Notes under the pieces: model-generated
What the model was told of the DNA's origin: nothing
Seen by the model: only the letters and a program-made list of their open reading frames with translations
Databases searched by the model: none
Position numbers and translations under genes: made by a program
In this document: positions 1 to 5,465 of the stretch, in pieces
Numbering within the stretch: position 1 is the stretch's first letter
Layout of the letters: every line of letters starts with the position of its first letter
NCBI GenBank assembly: GCA_945926565.1
Contig: CAMELY010000070.1
Span: 1 to 7,078 of the forward strand
Length of the DNA stretch: 7,078 nt
Source of the DNA: an uncultured Clostridia bacterium
GTDB lineage: Bacteria > Bacillota > Clostridia > Oscillospirales > Oscillospiraceae
Direction of reading: 5' to 3'

Positions 1-1
1 C

Positions 2-607
2 GCCGGCCGGGGGGAAAATATGGACGACCTGTTTCAGGTAGGCTGTATCGGCCTGGTCAAGGCGGTGGATCGGTTTGACAGCGAGCAGTTTGAAGTCCGG
101 TTCAGCACCTACGGCGTGCCGCTGATACTGGGTGAGGTGCGCCGGTTCCTGCGGGATTCCTCCTCCCTCCGGGTGAGCCGCTCCATGCGGGACGTGGCCT
201 ATCGGGTGCTTCAGACCCGGGAGCAATACGCCAAGGAGCATCAGCGGGAGCCGACCCTGGACGAGATTGCCAAGCTGCTGGATCTGAAGCGGGAGGACGT
301 GGTCTTTGCCCTGGACGCCATCTCTGATCCGGTGAGCCTGTATGAGCCGGTTTACTCCGACGGGGGAGACACCGTCTGCGTCATGGATCAGGTGCGGGAC
401 GACAAAAATACCGACGACAAATGGCTGGAGCACCTGGCGCTCCGGGACGCCATGGACAAGCTGACCGAGCGGGAACGGCACATTTTGGAGCTGCGCTTCT
501 ACCAGGGCAAGACCCAGATGGAGGTCTCCGCCGAGGTGGGCATCTCCCAGGCCCAGGTATCCCGGCTGGAGAAGGGGGCCATCCAGCAGCTGAAAAAGAA
601 TCTGTAG
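2..607 (+). CDS. sigG: RNA polymerase forespore sigma factor SigG, 5' end cut by window edge
   Basis: This is a late forespore-specific sigma factor of the sigma-70 family, which directs core RNA polymerase to forespore genes after engulfment. The frame is open to the left edge: codons before the ATG at 20 read AGRGEN, which continue the family alignment (B. subtilis SigG has NRGEYVDDLFQVGCIGL, here GRGENMDDLFQVGCIGL). The ATG at 20 is therefore internal, and roughly 55-60 N-terminal residues lie outside the window. Region 2 (DLFQVGCIGL, then FSTYGVPLILGE and RRFLRD) spans about 26-160. Region 3 follows, and the region 4.2 helix-turn-helix (GKTQMEVSAEVGISQAQVSR) lies at about 506-565. SigG rather than SigF is indicated by DPVSLYEPVYSDGGD and VMDQVRDDKNTD, which match SigG and not the SigF equivalents recalled from B. 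subtilis. The usual Ala of STYAVP is Gly here. A strong terminator follows the TAG stop by 5 bases. Control by SigF, SigG itself and anti-sigma factors is family knowledge; the upstream region is not visible. Confidence 0.93.
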   Translation, partial: AGRGENMDDLFQVGCIGLVKAVDRFDSEQFEVRFSTYGVPLILGEVRRFLRDSSSLRVSRSMRDVAYRVLQTREQYAKEHQREPTLDEIAKLLDLKREDVVFALDAISDPVSLYEPVYSDGGDTVCVMDQVRDDKNTDDKWLEHLALRDAMDKLTERERHILELRFYQGKTQMEVSAEVGISQAQVSRLEKGAIQQLKKNL

Positions 608-612
608 CGTGA

Positions 613-660
613 ACAGCTCCCCGTCGGAATTTGCTTCCGACGGGGAGCTGTGCTTTGTTT
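613..660 (+). terminator. Intrinsic terminator of sigG, perfect 17-bp stem
   Basis: A perfect 17-bp inverted repeat (arms 613-629 and 635-651, core AGCTCCCCGTCGG) encloses a 5-base loop and is followed by a T-rich tail (GCTTTGTTTTCATTT). It begins 6 bases after the sigG stop. In the minus direction the hairpin also follows the DUF1622 gene, but the bases after it (TTCACGCTACAG) have no T-run. It should therefore work well for sigG and only weakly, if at all, as an intrinsic terminator for the convergent operon. Confidence 0.93.
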
Positions 661-1008
661 TCATTTGGTGTCCGGCTCATTCGGCGCCTGATGCTGGGTG
701 GCTTTGAGCTCAAAGTGGATGAGGGCGCTGAGCAGAGCCCGGAGGAGGATGACAGCGCCCAGAATCAGCAGCTCGCTCATCTCCCGCACCAGGACGGTCT
801 TTAAAATCTCAGCGGCCATCTTAAACTCCAGCCCGGTGGCCAGACCGTTGGCCAGGTTGAACTGGAAGGCGTACTGCTTGTGGCAAAATGTATTTTGCAG
901 ATACTGCCAGAAGGCGGACAGGGCGGACCAAGCCACCACAAAGATGCCCATCAGCTCCAGCAGGGAGATGATATGGGGGAGGATAAACTCAATAAACTGC
1001 TCCAGCAT
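661..1008 (-). CDS. DUF1622 family small membrane protein
   Basis: This 115-residue protein matches the DUF1622 family (PF07784) in length, hydrophobic layout and wording of the second half (LATGLEFKMAAEILKTV, then LLILGAVILLRALLS). The family has no established biochemical role. Three hydrophobic stretches are visible at about residues 12-38, 52-70 and 76-98, followed by a short polar tail ending in PNEPDTK. The start at 1008 is chosen because AGAGGAG (1016-1022) sits 7 bases upstream. An in-frame ATG at 1068 would overlap the end of the symporter gene and has no such site. The gene lies 25 bp downstream of the NSS transporter on the same strand with no terminator between them, so it is almost certainly co-transcribed. 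A helper or regulatory role for the transporter is only an inference from that arrangement. It converges on sigG, with 53 bp between the two stop codons. Confidence 0.83.
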   Translation of the reverse strand: MLEQFIEFILPHIISLLELMGIFVVAWSALSAFWQYLQNTFCHKQYAFQFNLANGLATGLEFKMAAEILKTVLVREMSELLILGAVILLRALLSALIHFELKATQHQAPNEPDTK

Positions 1009-1015
1009 AGAAAAG

Positions 1016-1022
1016 CTCCTCT
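1016..1022 (-). promoter_or_regulatory. Ribosome binding site of the DUF1622 gene
   Basis: AGAGGAG on the minus strand lies 7 bases before the ATG at 1008, inside the 25-bp gap after the symporter stop. It sets the start at 1008 rather than at the in-frame ATG at 1068. Confidence 0.8.
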
Positions 1023-1033
1023 CATGCGGGGGA

Positions 1034-2359
1034 TCAGCCAATCCCCCCGTATACCAGACCCAGGACAAACACGATCAGGGTCAGGGGAACATAGACGTAC
1101 CTGGCCAGCGGGCCGAACCAGCGGGGAAGGGACCTGTCCCGGCCCAGTTCCATCTCCTGACGGATATCCTTCCAGCCCAGAACATAGTAGATGGACACCG
1201 CGCCCAGCAGCGCCCCGAAGGGCACCACCAGAATGGTGATAAAGTCCATCCATTTGCCCACCACATCGCCGTTTTCCATCAGCAGGCCGACTGCCAGCGC
1301 GATTCCGCCGCAGAGGAGCGTTGCCTGCTTCCGGGAGAGCCGGAACCGGCTCTGCCAGGACTCGCATACCGCCTCAAACATATTAATCAGGCTGGTAATG
1401 CCGGCGAAGGCCACCGACAGGAAGAAAAAGGCGGCAAACAGCCGGCTCATGGGCATCTGCTGGAAGACCTGCGGCAGGGTAATAAACATGAGGGAGGGGC
1501 CCCGGTCGGGCTCAATGCCGAAGGCAAAGACGGCGGGCATGGTGGCGAAGGCGGCCAGCAGGGCGGCCAGGGTGTCGAACAGGGCGGTATTCATGGACGC
1601 CTTTGGAATATCCTCATCCTTACCCAGATAGGAGCCGTAGACGATCATGCCGGAGCCGGTAATAGACAGGGAGAAGAAGGCCTGTCCCATGGCCATGACC
1701 CAGGTCTCCGGCTTGAGCAGATACTCCCACTTGGGCACCAGCAGAAACCGATATCCCTCGGAGGCGCCGGGCAGAAAGGCCACTCGTACCGCCAAAAACA
1801 CAAAGAGCACGAAAAAGGCCGGCATCAGAATCCGGTTGATTTTCTCAATTCCCTTGGTCGCCCCAAACATGAGCAGCAGCACGGCAATGACGATCACCAG
1901 AGCATGCCAGCCCACATTGCCCAGCGTGGAGGACATTTCGGCGAAAAATGTACCGGAGTGCTGGGAAAACAGGCTGCCGGTCAGGCTGCCCGCCAGGGAC
2001 TTTACCACCCAGCCCACGATCACAGCGTAGCCGATGGCGATGCCCAGGGAGCCGAACAGGGGAATCCAGCCCAGCGCCTCGCCCAGCTTCCCCTTGTCCC
2101 GCCGGGCCCAGCACTTTCGGTAAGCGCCCAGGGTTCCGGTGCCTGCCCAGCGGCCCACGGCAAATTCCGCCGACAGGCCTACAAGGCCGAACAGTACAAT
2201 AAAGATCAGATAGGGGATGAGAAAGGCGGCTCCTCCGTACTGGCCCAGCCGGTAGGGGAACAGCCAGATATTGCCCATACCCACTGCCGAACCGACACAG
2301 GCCAGGACAAAGCCCAGCGAGCTGGAAAAGCTTCCGTTAAAATGGCCTCGATGTTCCAT
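1034..2359 (-). CDS. Sodium-dependent transporter, NSS/SNF family
   Basis: A 441-residue secondary transporter of the neurotransmitter:sodium symporter family (PF00209, LeuT fold), which imports amino acids or related amines with Na+ across the cytoplasmic membrane. The signature of TM1 is present (GSAVGMGN at residues 23-30, FPY at 34-36, QYGGAAFLIPY at 40-50). Unwound TM6 carries SLSITGSG (230-237) followed by KDEDIP, and TM8 carries AGITS (319-323), matching the Na2-site AGLTS of LeuT. About 11 membrane helices can be drawn, as in bacterial members such as MhsT; eukaryotic members have 12. At the place of the LeuT gate arginine (Arg30) this protein has Leu33, while the partner Asp is kept as Asp372 (WMDF) and an Arg appears at 37. 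The start at 2359 is set by AAGGAG 7 bases upstream; an ATG at 2383 lies inside a leader hairpin. The substrate cannot be read from sequence. It is the first gene of an operon with a DUF1622 gene. Confidence 0.93.
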   Translation of the reverse strand: MEHRGHFNGSFSSSLGFVLACVGSAVGMGNIWLFPYRLGQYGGAAFLIPYLIFIVLFGLVGLSAEFAVGRWAGTGTLGAYRKCWARRDKGKLGEALGWIPLFGSLGIAIGYAVIVGWVVKSLAGSLTGSLFSQHSGTFFAEMSSTLGNVGWHALVIVIAVLLLMFGATKGIEKINRILMPAFFVLFVFLAVRVAFLPGASEGYRFLLVPKWEYLLKPETWVMAMGQAFFSLSITGSGMIVYGSYLGKDEDIPKASMNTALFDTLAALLAAFATMPAVFAFGIEPDRGPSLMFITLPQVFQQMPMSRLFAAFFFLSVAFAGITSLINMFEAVCESWQSRFRLSRKQATLLCGGIALAVGLLMENGDVVGKWMDFITILVVPFGALLGAVSIYYVLGWKDIRQEMELGRDRSLPRWFGPLARYVYVPLTLIVFVLGLVYGGIG

Positions 2360-2366
2360 AATTGCG

Positions 2367-2372
2367 CTCCTT
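2367..2372 (-). promoter_or_regulatory. Ribosome binding site of the NSS transporter gene
   Basis: AAGGAG on the minus strand ends 7 bases before the ATG at 2359. It selects this ATG over the in-frame ATG at 2383. Only two bases separate it from the leader hairpin at 2375-2391. Confidence 0.85.
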
Positions 2373-2374
2373 AT

Positions 2375-2391
2375 GCAAAGCATCGCTTTGC
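2375..2391 (-). promoter_or_regulatory. Hairpin in the leader of the NSS transporter mRNA
   Basis: A perfect 7-bp inverted repeat (GCAAAGC / GCTTTGC) with a 3-base loop lies between the predicted transcription start (about 2408) and the ribosome site. It is followed by no T-run in the minus direction, so it is not a terminator. It could affect ribosome access or mRNA stability, or the same DNA could be an operator. It is visible in the sequence; its function is unknown. Confidence 0.5.
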
Positions 2392-2414
2392 GTTGTTCTT
2401 TTATGCTTTATAGC

Positions 2415-2444
2415 ATTATAGCGTTATCACAGGCAGGTTGTCAA
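2415..2444 (-). promoter_or_regulatory. Sigma-A promoter of the NSS-DUF1622 operon (consensus -35 and -10)
   Basis: On the minus strand a perfect TTGACA (2439-2444) and a perfect TATAAT (2415-2420) are separated by 18 bp. Transcription should start near 2408, giving a leader of about 49 bases. Short symmetries crowd the promoter: GTTGTCAAC (2437-2445) covers the -35, a tandem 8-base repeat TAGCATTA/TAGCGTTA (2411-2426, plus strand) covers the -10, and ATGCT/AGCAT (2403-2407 and 2412-2416) flanks the start. Any of these could be an operator, but none is long enough to claim. A fully consensus promoter suggests either high expression or tight repression. Confidence 0.85.
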
Positions 2445-2496
2445 CGACTGTCGCCTTTCTGCCGGAGAAAGGGCCGTTCTTTAGCCAGGTTGCTCA

Positions 2497-2525
2497 TTGC
2501 AATTTGCTCCTGCCTGTGCTACACT
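2497..2525 (+). promoter_or_regulatory. Candidate promoter of the marR-tauE pair (extended -10)
   Basis: TTGCAA (2497-2502) and TACACT (2520-2525) are separated by 17 bp, and a TGC extension sits directly before the -10. Each hexamer matches consensus at four of six bases, so this is a moderate promoter. The start of transcription would fall near 2532, just upstream of the 18-bp near-palindrome at 2539-2556. It points away from the symporter promoter, with about 50 bp between the two -35 elements. Confidence 0.6.
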
Positions 2526-2538
2526 GACGATAGTTCGT

Positions 2539-2556
2539 TTTTGAACATGTTGAAAA
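2539..2556 (+). promoter_or_regulatory. Candidate MarR operator, 18-bp near-palindrome
   Basis: TTTTGAACATGTTGAAAA is symmetric at eight of nine base pairs around the centre of AACATGTT; only the G/G pair at 2543 and 2552 breaks it. It lies just after the predicted start of transcription and touches the ribosome site of the MarR-type gene. MarR dimers usually bind palindromes of about this length next to their own genes, so negative autoregulation is the likely purpose. It is more than 90 bp from the symporter -35, so direct control of that promoter is less likely. Confidence 0.6.
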
Positions 2557-2561
2557 GGAGG
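2556..2561 (+). promoter_or_regulatory. Ribosome binding site that sets a GTG start for the MarR gene
   Basis: A perfect AGGAGG precedes two tandem in-frame GTG codons at 2568 and 2571, with spacings of 6 and 9 bases. The in-frame ATG at 2547 lies upstream of this site and has no ribosome site of its own, so it is not the start. Confidence 0.8.
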
Positions 2562-2567
2562 GGAGCT

Positions 2568-3008
2568 GTGGTGGAAAGCCTCTGGAGCGACGTGGATCTG
2601 CTGCGCAGGGGATATATCCGGCGTCTGGAGTCGGTGTGCGGCCGGTTTGGCCTGACCCGAATGGAGCTGGACGTGCTGCTCTTTCTGGCCAGTAACCCTA
2701 CCCGGGACACCGCGGCGGAGATGATTCGTACCCGGGGTTTTTCCAAGTCCCACGTCTCAGCTGCGGTCAAAGGGCTGATTCAGCGGGGGTGTCTGAGAGG
2801 TGTGACCAAGTCAGGAAACCACAAGGCCATCCACCTCCAATTGCTGCCTGGGGCTGAAGAGGCTGTGCAGGCAGGACAGGCGGCCCAGGAGGAATTTTTC
2901 CGTCTTCTTTTTCAGACCATCTCCCCGGAAGAGCGGGAAACCTTGGTCCGGGTACTGAGCCGGATGGTGGCGCAGCTTGCCGCAGAAAATCAAAAGGAGA
3001 ATCCATAA
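2568..3008 (+). CDS. MarR-family transcriptional regulator
   Basis: A protein of about 146 residues with the size and layout of MarR repressors: an N-terminal dimerisation helix (residues 1-28), a winged helix (about 29-96) and C-terminal dimerisation helices (96-140). The opening LTRMELDVLLFLASN is the typical first helix of the DNA-binding domain. The recognition helix is SKSHVSAAVKGLIQRGCL (59-76). The wing (KSGNHKAIHLQL, 81-92) lacks the Asp-Arg pair common in the family, so DNA contact by the wing may differ. The start is GTG at 2568 or 2571, decided by AGGAGG at 2556. The stop overlaps the start of the next gene (TAATG), indicating translational coupling with the TauE/SafE permease. The likely role, from context, is a ligand- or stress-responsive repressor of itself and this permease. 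The ligand is unknown. Confidence 0.88.
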   Translation: MVESLWSDVDLLRRGYIRRLESVCGRFGLTRMELDVLLFLASNPTRDTAAEMIRTRGFSKSHVSAAVKGLIQRGCLRGVTKSGNHKAIHLQLLPGAEEAVQAGQAAQEEFFRLLFQTISPEERETLVRVLSRMVAQLAAENQKENP

Positions 3009-3778
3009 TGCTCTACACCGTTCTGATCTGTTTTCTCGCCGGCATGGGAGCCGGGCTGGGCACCGGCTTTGCCGGCATGAGCGCAGCCGCCGTCATCAGC
3101 CCCATGCTGATCACCTTCCTGGGCATCCCGGCCTATAGCGCCGTGGGCATCGCCCTGGCCAGCGACGTGCTGGCCAGCGCCGTCAGCGCCTATACCTACG
3201 GAAAAAATAAAAATCTGGATGTCAAAAACGGCCTGATTATGATGGTTACCGTGCTCTGCTTCACCATGGTGGGCAGCTGGGTGTCCAGCCTGGTGCCCAG
3301 CCAGACGGTGGGAAACACCTCCGTCTGCATGACCTTTTTGCTGGGCATCAAGTTCATCGTCAGACCGGTGATGACCACCCGGGAGTCGATGGCCCAGGTG
3401 GATTCCAAAAAGCGGGTCATTCAGTCCATTCTCTGTGGTATGCTGGTAGGCTTTATCTGCGGCTTTGTAGGAGCCGGCGGCGGCATGATGCTGCTTCTGG
3501 TGTTGACCAGTGTGTTGGGCTATGAGCTGAAGACGGCAGTGGGCACCAGTGTTTTCATTATGGCCTTTACCGCCCTAACCGGCTCTGTCAGTCACTTTGC
3601 CATCGGCGGGCTGCCTGATTTCACCGTCCTCGCTCTGTGCGTTCTGTTTACCTTCCTGTGGGCCCGGGTTGCAGCCCGGTTCGCCAACAAGGCCAGTCCT
3701 CTGGTGCTCAACCGGGCCACCGGTGTGGTGCTCACCGTGTTGGGCGGGGCGATTATGCTGGTCAACTGGCTGGGATAA
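3008..3778 (+). CDS. TauE/SafE-family membrane permease
   Basis: A 256-residue integral membrane protein of the TauE/SafE family (PF01925, once DUF81), whose characterised members export or import sulfite, sulfoacetate and related organic sulfur anions. Seven to eight membrane segments are visible. The two internal repeats typical of the family can be seen: GMGAGLGTGFAGMSAAA with P32 in the first half (residues 12-32), and GMLVGFICGFVGAGGGMM in the second (144-161), each followed by a (A)VG(I/T)(A/S)-type segment. The first repeat lacks the GGG found in the second. The ATG at 3008 overlaps the MarR stop by one base and uses AAAAGGAGAA just upstream as ribosome site. The substrate cannot be deduced. 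Pairing with a MarR regulator suggests an inducible exporter, which is inference. No terminator follows. Confidence 0.88.
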   Translation: MLYTVLICFLAGMGAGLGTGFAGMSAAAVISPMLITFLGIPAYSAVGIALASDVLASAVSAYTYGKNKNLDVKNGLIMMVTVLCFTMVGSWVSSLVPSQTVGNTSVCMTFLLGIKFIVRPVMTTRESMAQVDSKKRVIQSILCGMLVGFICGFVGAGGGMMLLLVLTSVLGYELKTAVGTSVFIMAFTALTGSVSHFAIGGLPDFTVLALCVLFTFLWARVAARFANKASPLVLNRATGVVLTVLGGAIMLVNWLG

Positions 3779-3836
3779 AGAGAAGACCACTGGGAAATTT
3801 GCAGCTTCCTGAAAGAGAGAAAAGAGAGGTGCACCC

Positions 3837-5444
3837 ATGCAAGACAAGAGAGATTCGGAGAAAAGCAGGCTGCAGGAGGAGCAGGAGCTGCTCCAGCAGC
3901 TGGTACAGAAGGGTAAGCGCGGTTTTCTGCGGGCTATCTTTGGCCGCACCACCGTAGTTATCGTGCTGCTGGTCCTTCAGATTCTGCTTCTGCTGATGAA
4001 CTTCCTGATTGTGGAGAAGTATGTCCCCCTTTACCTGGGCGGCATGACCACAGTGGGCGCGGCCATGCTGATCTACCTGCTCAACACGCCGGGAGATCCC
4101 ACGGTCAAGCTGACCTGGGCCTTTGTCATCGCCATGTCCCCCATTCCGGGCACCCTCTTCTACTGGTTTGTCCAGATGGACATCGGCCACCGACGGGAGC
4201 AGCGGGTACTGGCTCAGATGGAGCGGGAGGCCAAGGACTACTATCCGGATCAGGATCCGCTGATGAGCCGGCTAAAAAAGCAGGACCCTGCCCTTCATCA
4301 GCTTGCCACCTACATGGAAAAGTGCGGCGGCTTTCCGGTTTACGAGCACACCGCTGTGAAATACTTCCCTCTGGGCGAGGACAAATTTGCCGAGCTGCTG
4401 GTTCAGATCCGGAAAGCGGAACGGTTTGTCTTCCTGGAGTATTTCGCCATCGACAAGGGCGAGCTGTGGACAGAGCTGCTGGAGCTGCTGGCGGACAAGG
4501 CCCGGCAGGGGGTGGAGGTGCGTCTGCTCTACGACGGCACCTGTTCCATCTCCGCTCTGCCCCATGACTACCCTCAGCAGTTGGCCAAGCTGGGCATTCA
4601 GTGCAAATCCTTCGCCCCCATCCGGCCTCTGGTCACCACACGGTATAACAACCGGGATCACCGGAAGATCTGCGTTATTGACGGTAAGGTGGGCTTTACC
4701 GGCGGCGTCAATCTGGCGGACGAGTATATCAACCGCAAGGTGGTCTACGGCCACTGGAAGGATACCGCCGTCATGCTGCAGGGGGAGGCGGTGACCAGTC
4801 TCACCCTGCTGTTTCTCCAGATGTGGAACGCGGGAGAGACGGAGCGGGTCTACGAGCCCTATCTGCTGCCCCCGGAGAAGAACCGAGTGGACAGCCCCGG
4901 CTATGTCCTGCCCTACGGGGACAGCCCCCTGGACGACGAGCTGGTGGGGGAGATGGTCTACCGGGATATCCTCAACCGGGCCCAGGACTACGTCTATATC
5001 ATGACCCCCTATCTCATCCTTGACCATGAGATGATCACCGCTCTGAGCTACGCCGCTAAGCGGGGGGTGGAGGTCAAGCTGATTCTCCCCCATATTCCGG
5101 ACAAGCCCTACGCCTTTGTCCTGGCCAAGAGCCACTATAAGGAGCTGACCCGGGCGGGCGTACAGATTTACGAGTATACGCCGGGCTTTGTCCACGCCAA
5201 GGTGTTTCTCAGTGACGACAGCCGGGCGGTGGTTGGCACCATCAACCTGGACTACCGCAGCCTCTACCTGCACTTTGAGTGCGCCGCCTATCTCCAGGAT
5301 GTGCCCGCCATCGGCGACATCAAGGCGGATTTCCGGGATACCTTGGCCAAGTGCCAGCCGGTGACGCTGGAGACCATCCGGAAGGAGAAGCTCTCCGTGC
5401 GCCTGGCCGGCGCGCTGCTCAAGGTGATCGCGCCGCTGATGTGA
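3837..5444 (+). CDS. cls: Cardiolipin synthase, phospholipase D superfamily
   Basis: A 535-residue membrane-bound enzyme that joins two phosphatidylglycerols to give cardiolipin and glycerol. Residues 1-36 form a charged, helical cytoplasmic tail rich in Glu, Gln and Lys. Hydrophobic segments lie at about 38-60, 65-83 and 91-112, the last two being the PLDc_N region (LNTPGDP, then SPIPGTLFYWF). Two catalytic HKD motifs are intact: H275-K277-D282 (HRKICVID, followed by GFTGGVNLADEY) and H453-K455-D460 (HAKVFLSD, followed by VVGTINLDYRSL). The length is somewhat above the roughly 480-510 residues usual in Firmicutes, mostly because of the N-terminal tail. The ATG at 3837 has AGAGGTG 5 bases upstream. 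The 58-bp gap after the TauE gene shows neither terminator nor a convincing promoter, so read-through is plausible. The AI-2E-family gene follows after 21 bp. Other PLD-type transferases are possible but less likely given the N-terminal domain. Confidence 0.93.
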   Translation: MQDKRDSEKSRLQEEQELLQQLVQKGKRGFLRAIFGRTTVVIVLLVLQILLLLMNFLIVEKYVPLYLGGMTTVGAAMLIYLLNTPGDPTVKLTWAFVIAMSPIPGTLFYWFVQMDIGHRREQRVLAQMEREAKDYYPDQDPLMSRLKKQDPALHQLATYMEKCGGFPVYEHTAVKYFPLGEDKFAELLVQIRKAERFVFLEYFAIDKGELWTELLELLADKARQGVEVRLLYDGTCSISALPHDYPQQLAKLGIQCKSFAPIRPLVTTRYNNRDHRKICVIDGKVGFTGGVNLADEYINRKVVYGHWKDTAVMLQGEAVTSLTLLFLQMWNAGETERVYEPYLLPPEKNRVDSPGYVLPYGDSPLDDELVGEMVYRDILNRAQDYVYIMTPYLILDHEMITALSYAAKRGVEVKLILPHIPDKPYAFVLAKSHYKELTRAGVQIYEYTPGFVHAKVFLSDDSRAVVGTINLDYRSLYLHFECAAYLQDVPAIGDIKADFRDTLAKCQPVTLETIRKEKLSVRLAGALLKVIAPLM

Positions 5445-5465
5445 CAAACAGGGAGGAACATTGAT

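Noticed and set aside
20..22. ATG at 20 as the true start of the sigma factor
   Set aside because: The preceding codons in frame (AGRGEN) continue the SigG alignment and conserved region 2 would be cut, so the gene begins outside the window.
2383..2383. Longer start of the symporter (minus-strand ATG at 2381-2383)
   Set aside because: This ATG is inside the leader hairpin, has no ribosome site, and the extra eight residues do not match the family N-terminus. The ATG at 2359 has AAGGAG 7 bases upstream.
698..2413. Long plus-strand open frame opposite the symporter and DUF1622 genes
   Set aside because: Its translation is low in hydrophobic order, rich in Gln, His, Gly and Pro, and shows no family motif. 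The opposite strand encodes clear NSS and DUF1622 proteins. It is a by-product of GC-rich codon use.
2271..2567. Upstream starts for the MarR gene (ATG at 2271 or 2547)
   Set aside because: The extension from 2271 runs through the divergent promoter region and into the symporter gene. The ATG at 2547 has no ribosome site and lies before the perfect AGGAGG at 2556.
3779..3836. Possible promoter or terminator in the gap before cls
   Set aside because: No hairpin with a T-run and no pair of hexamers with correct spacing was found; only a ribosome site is evident.
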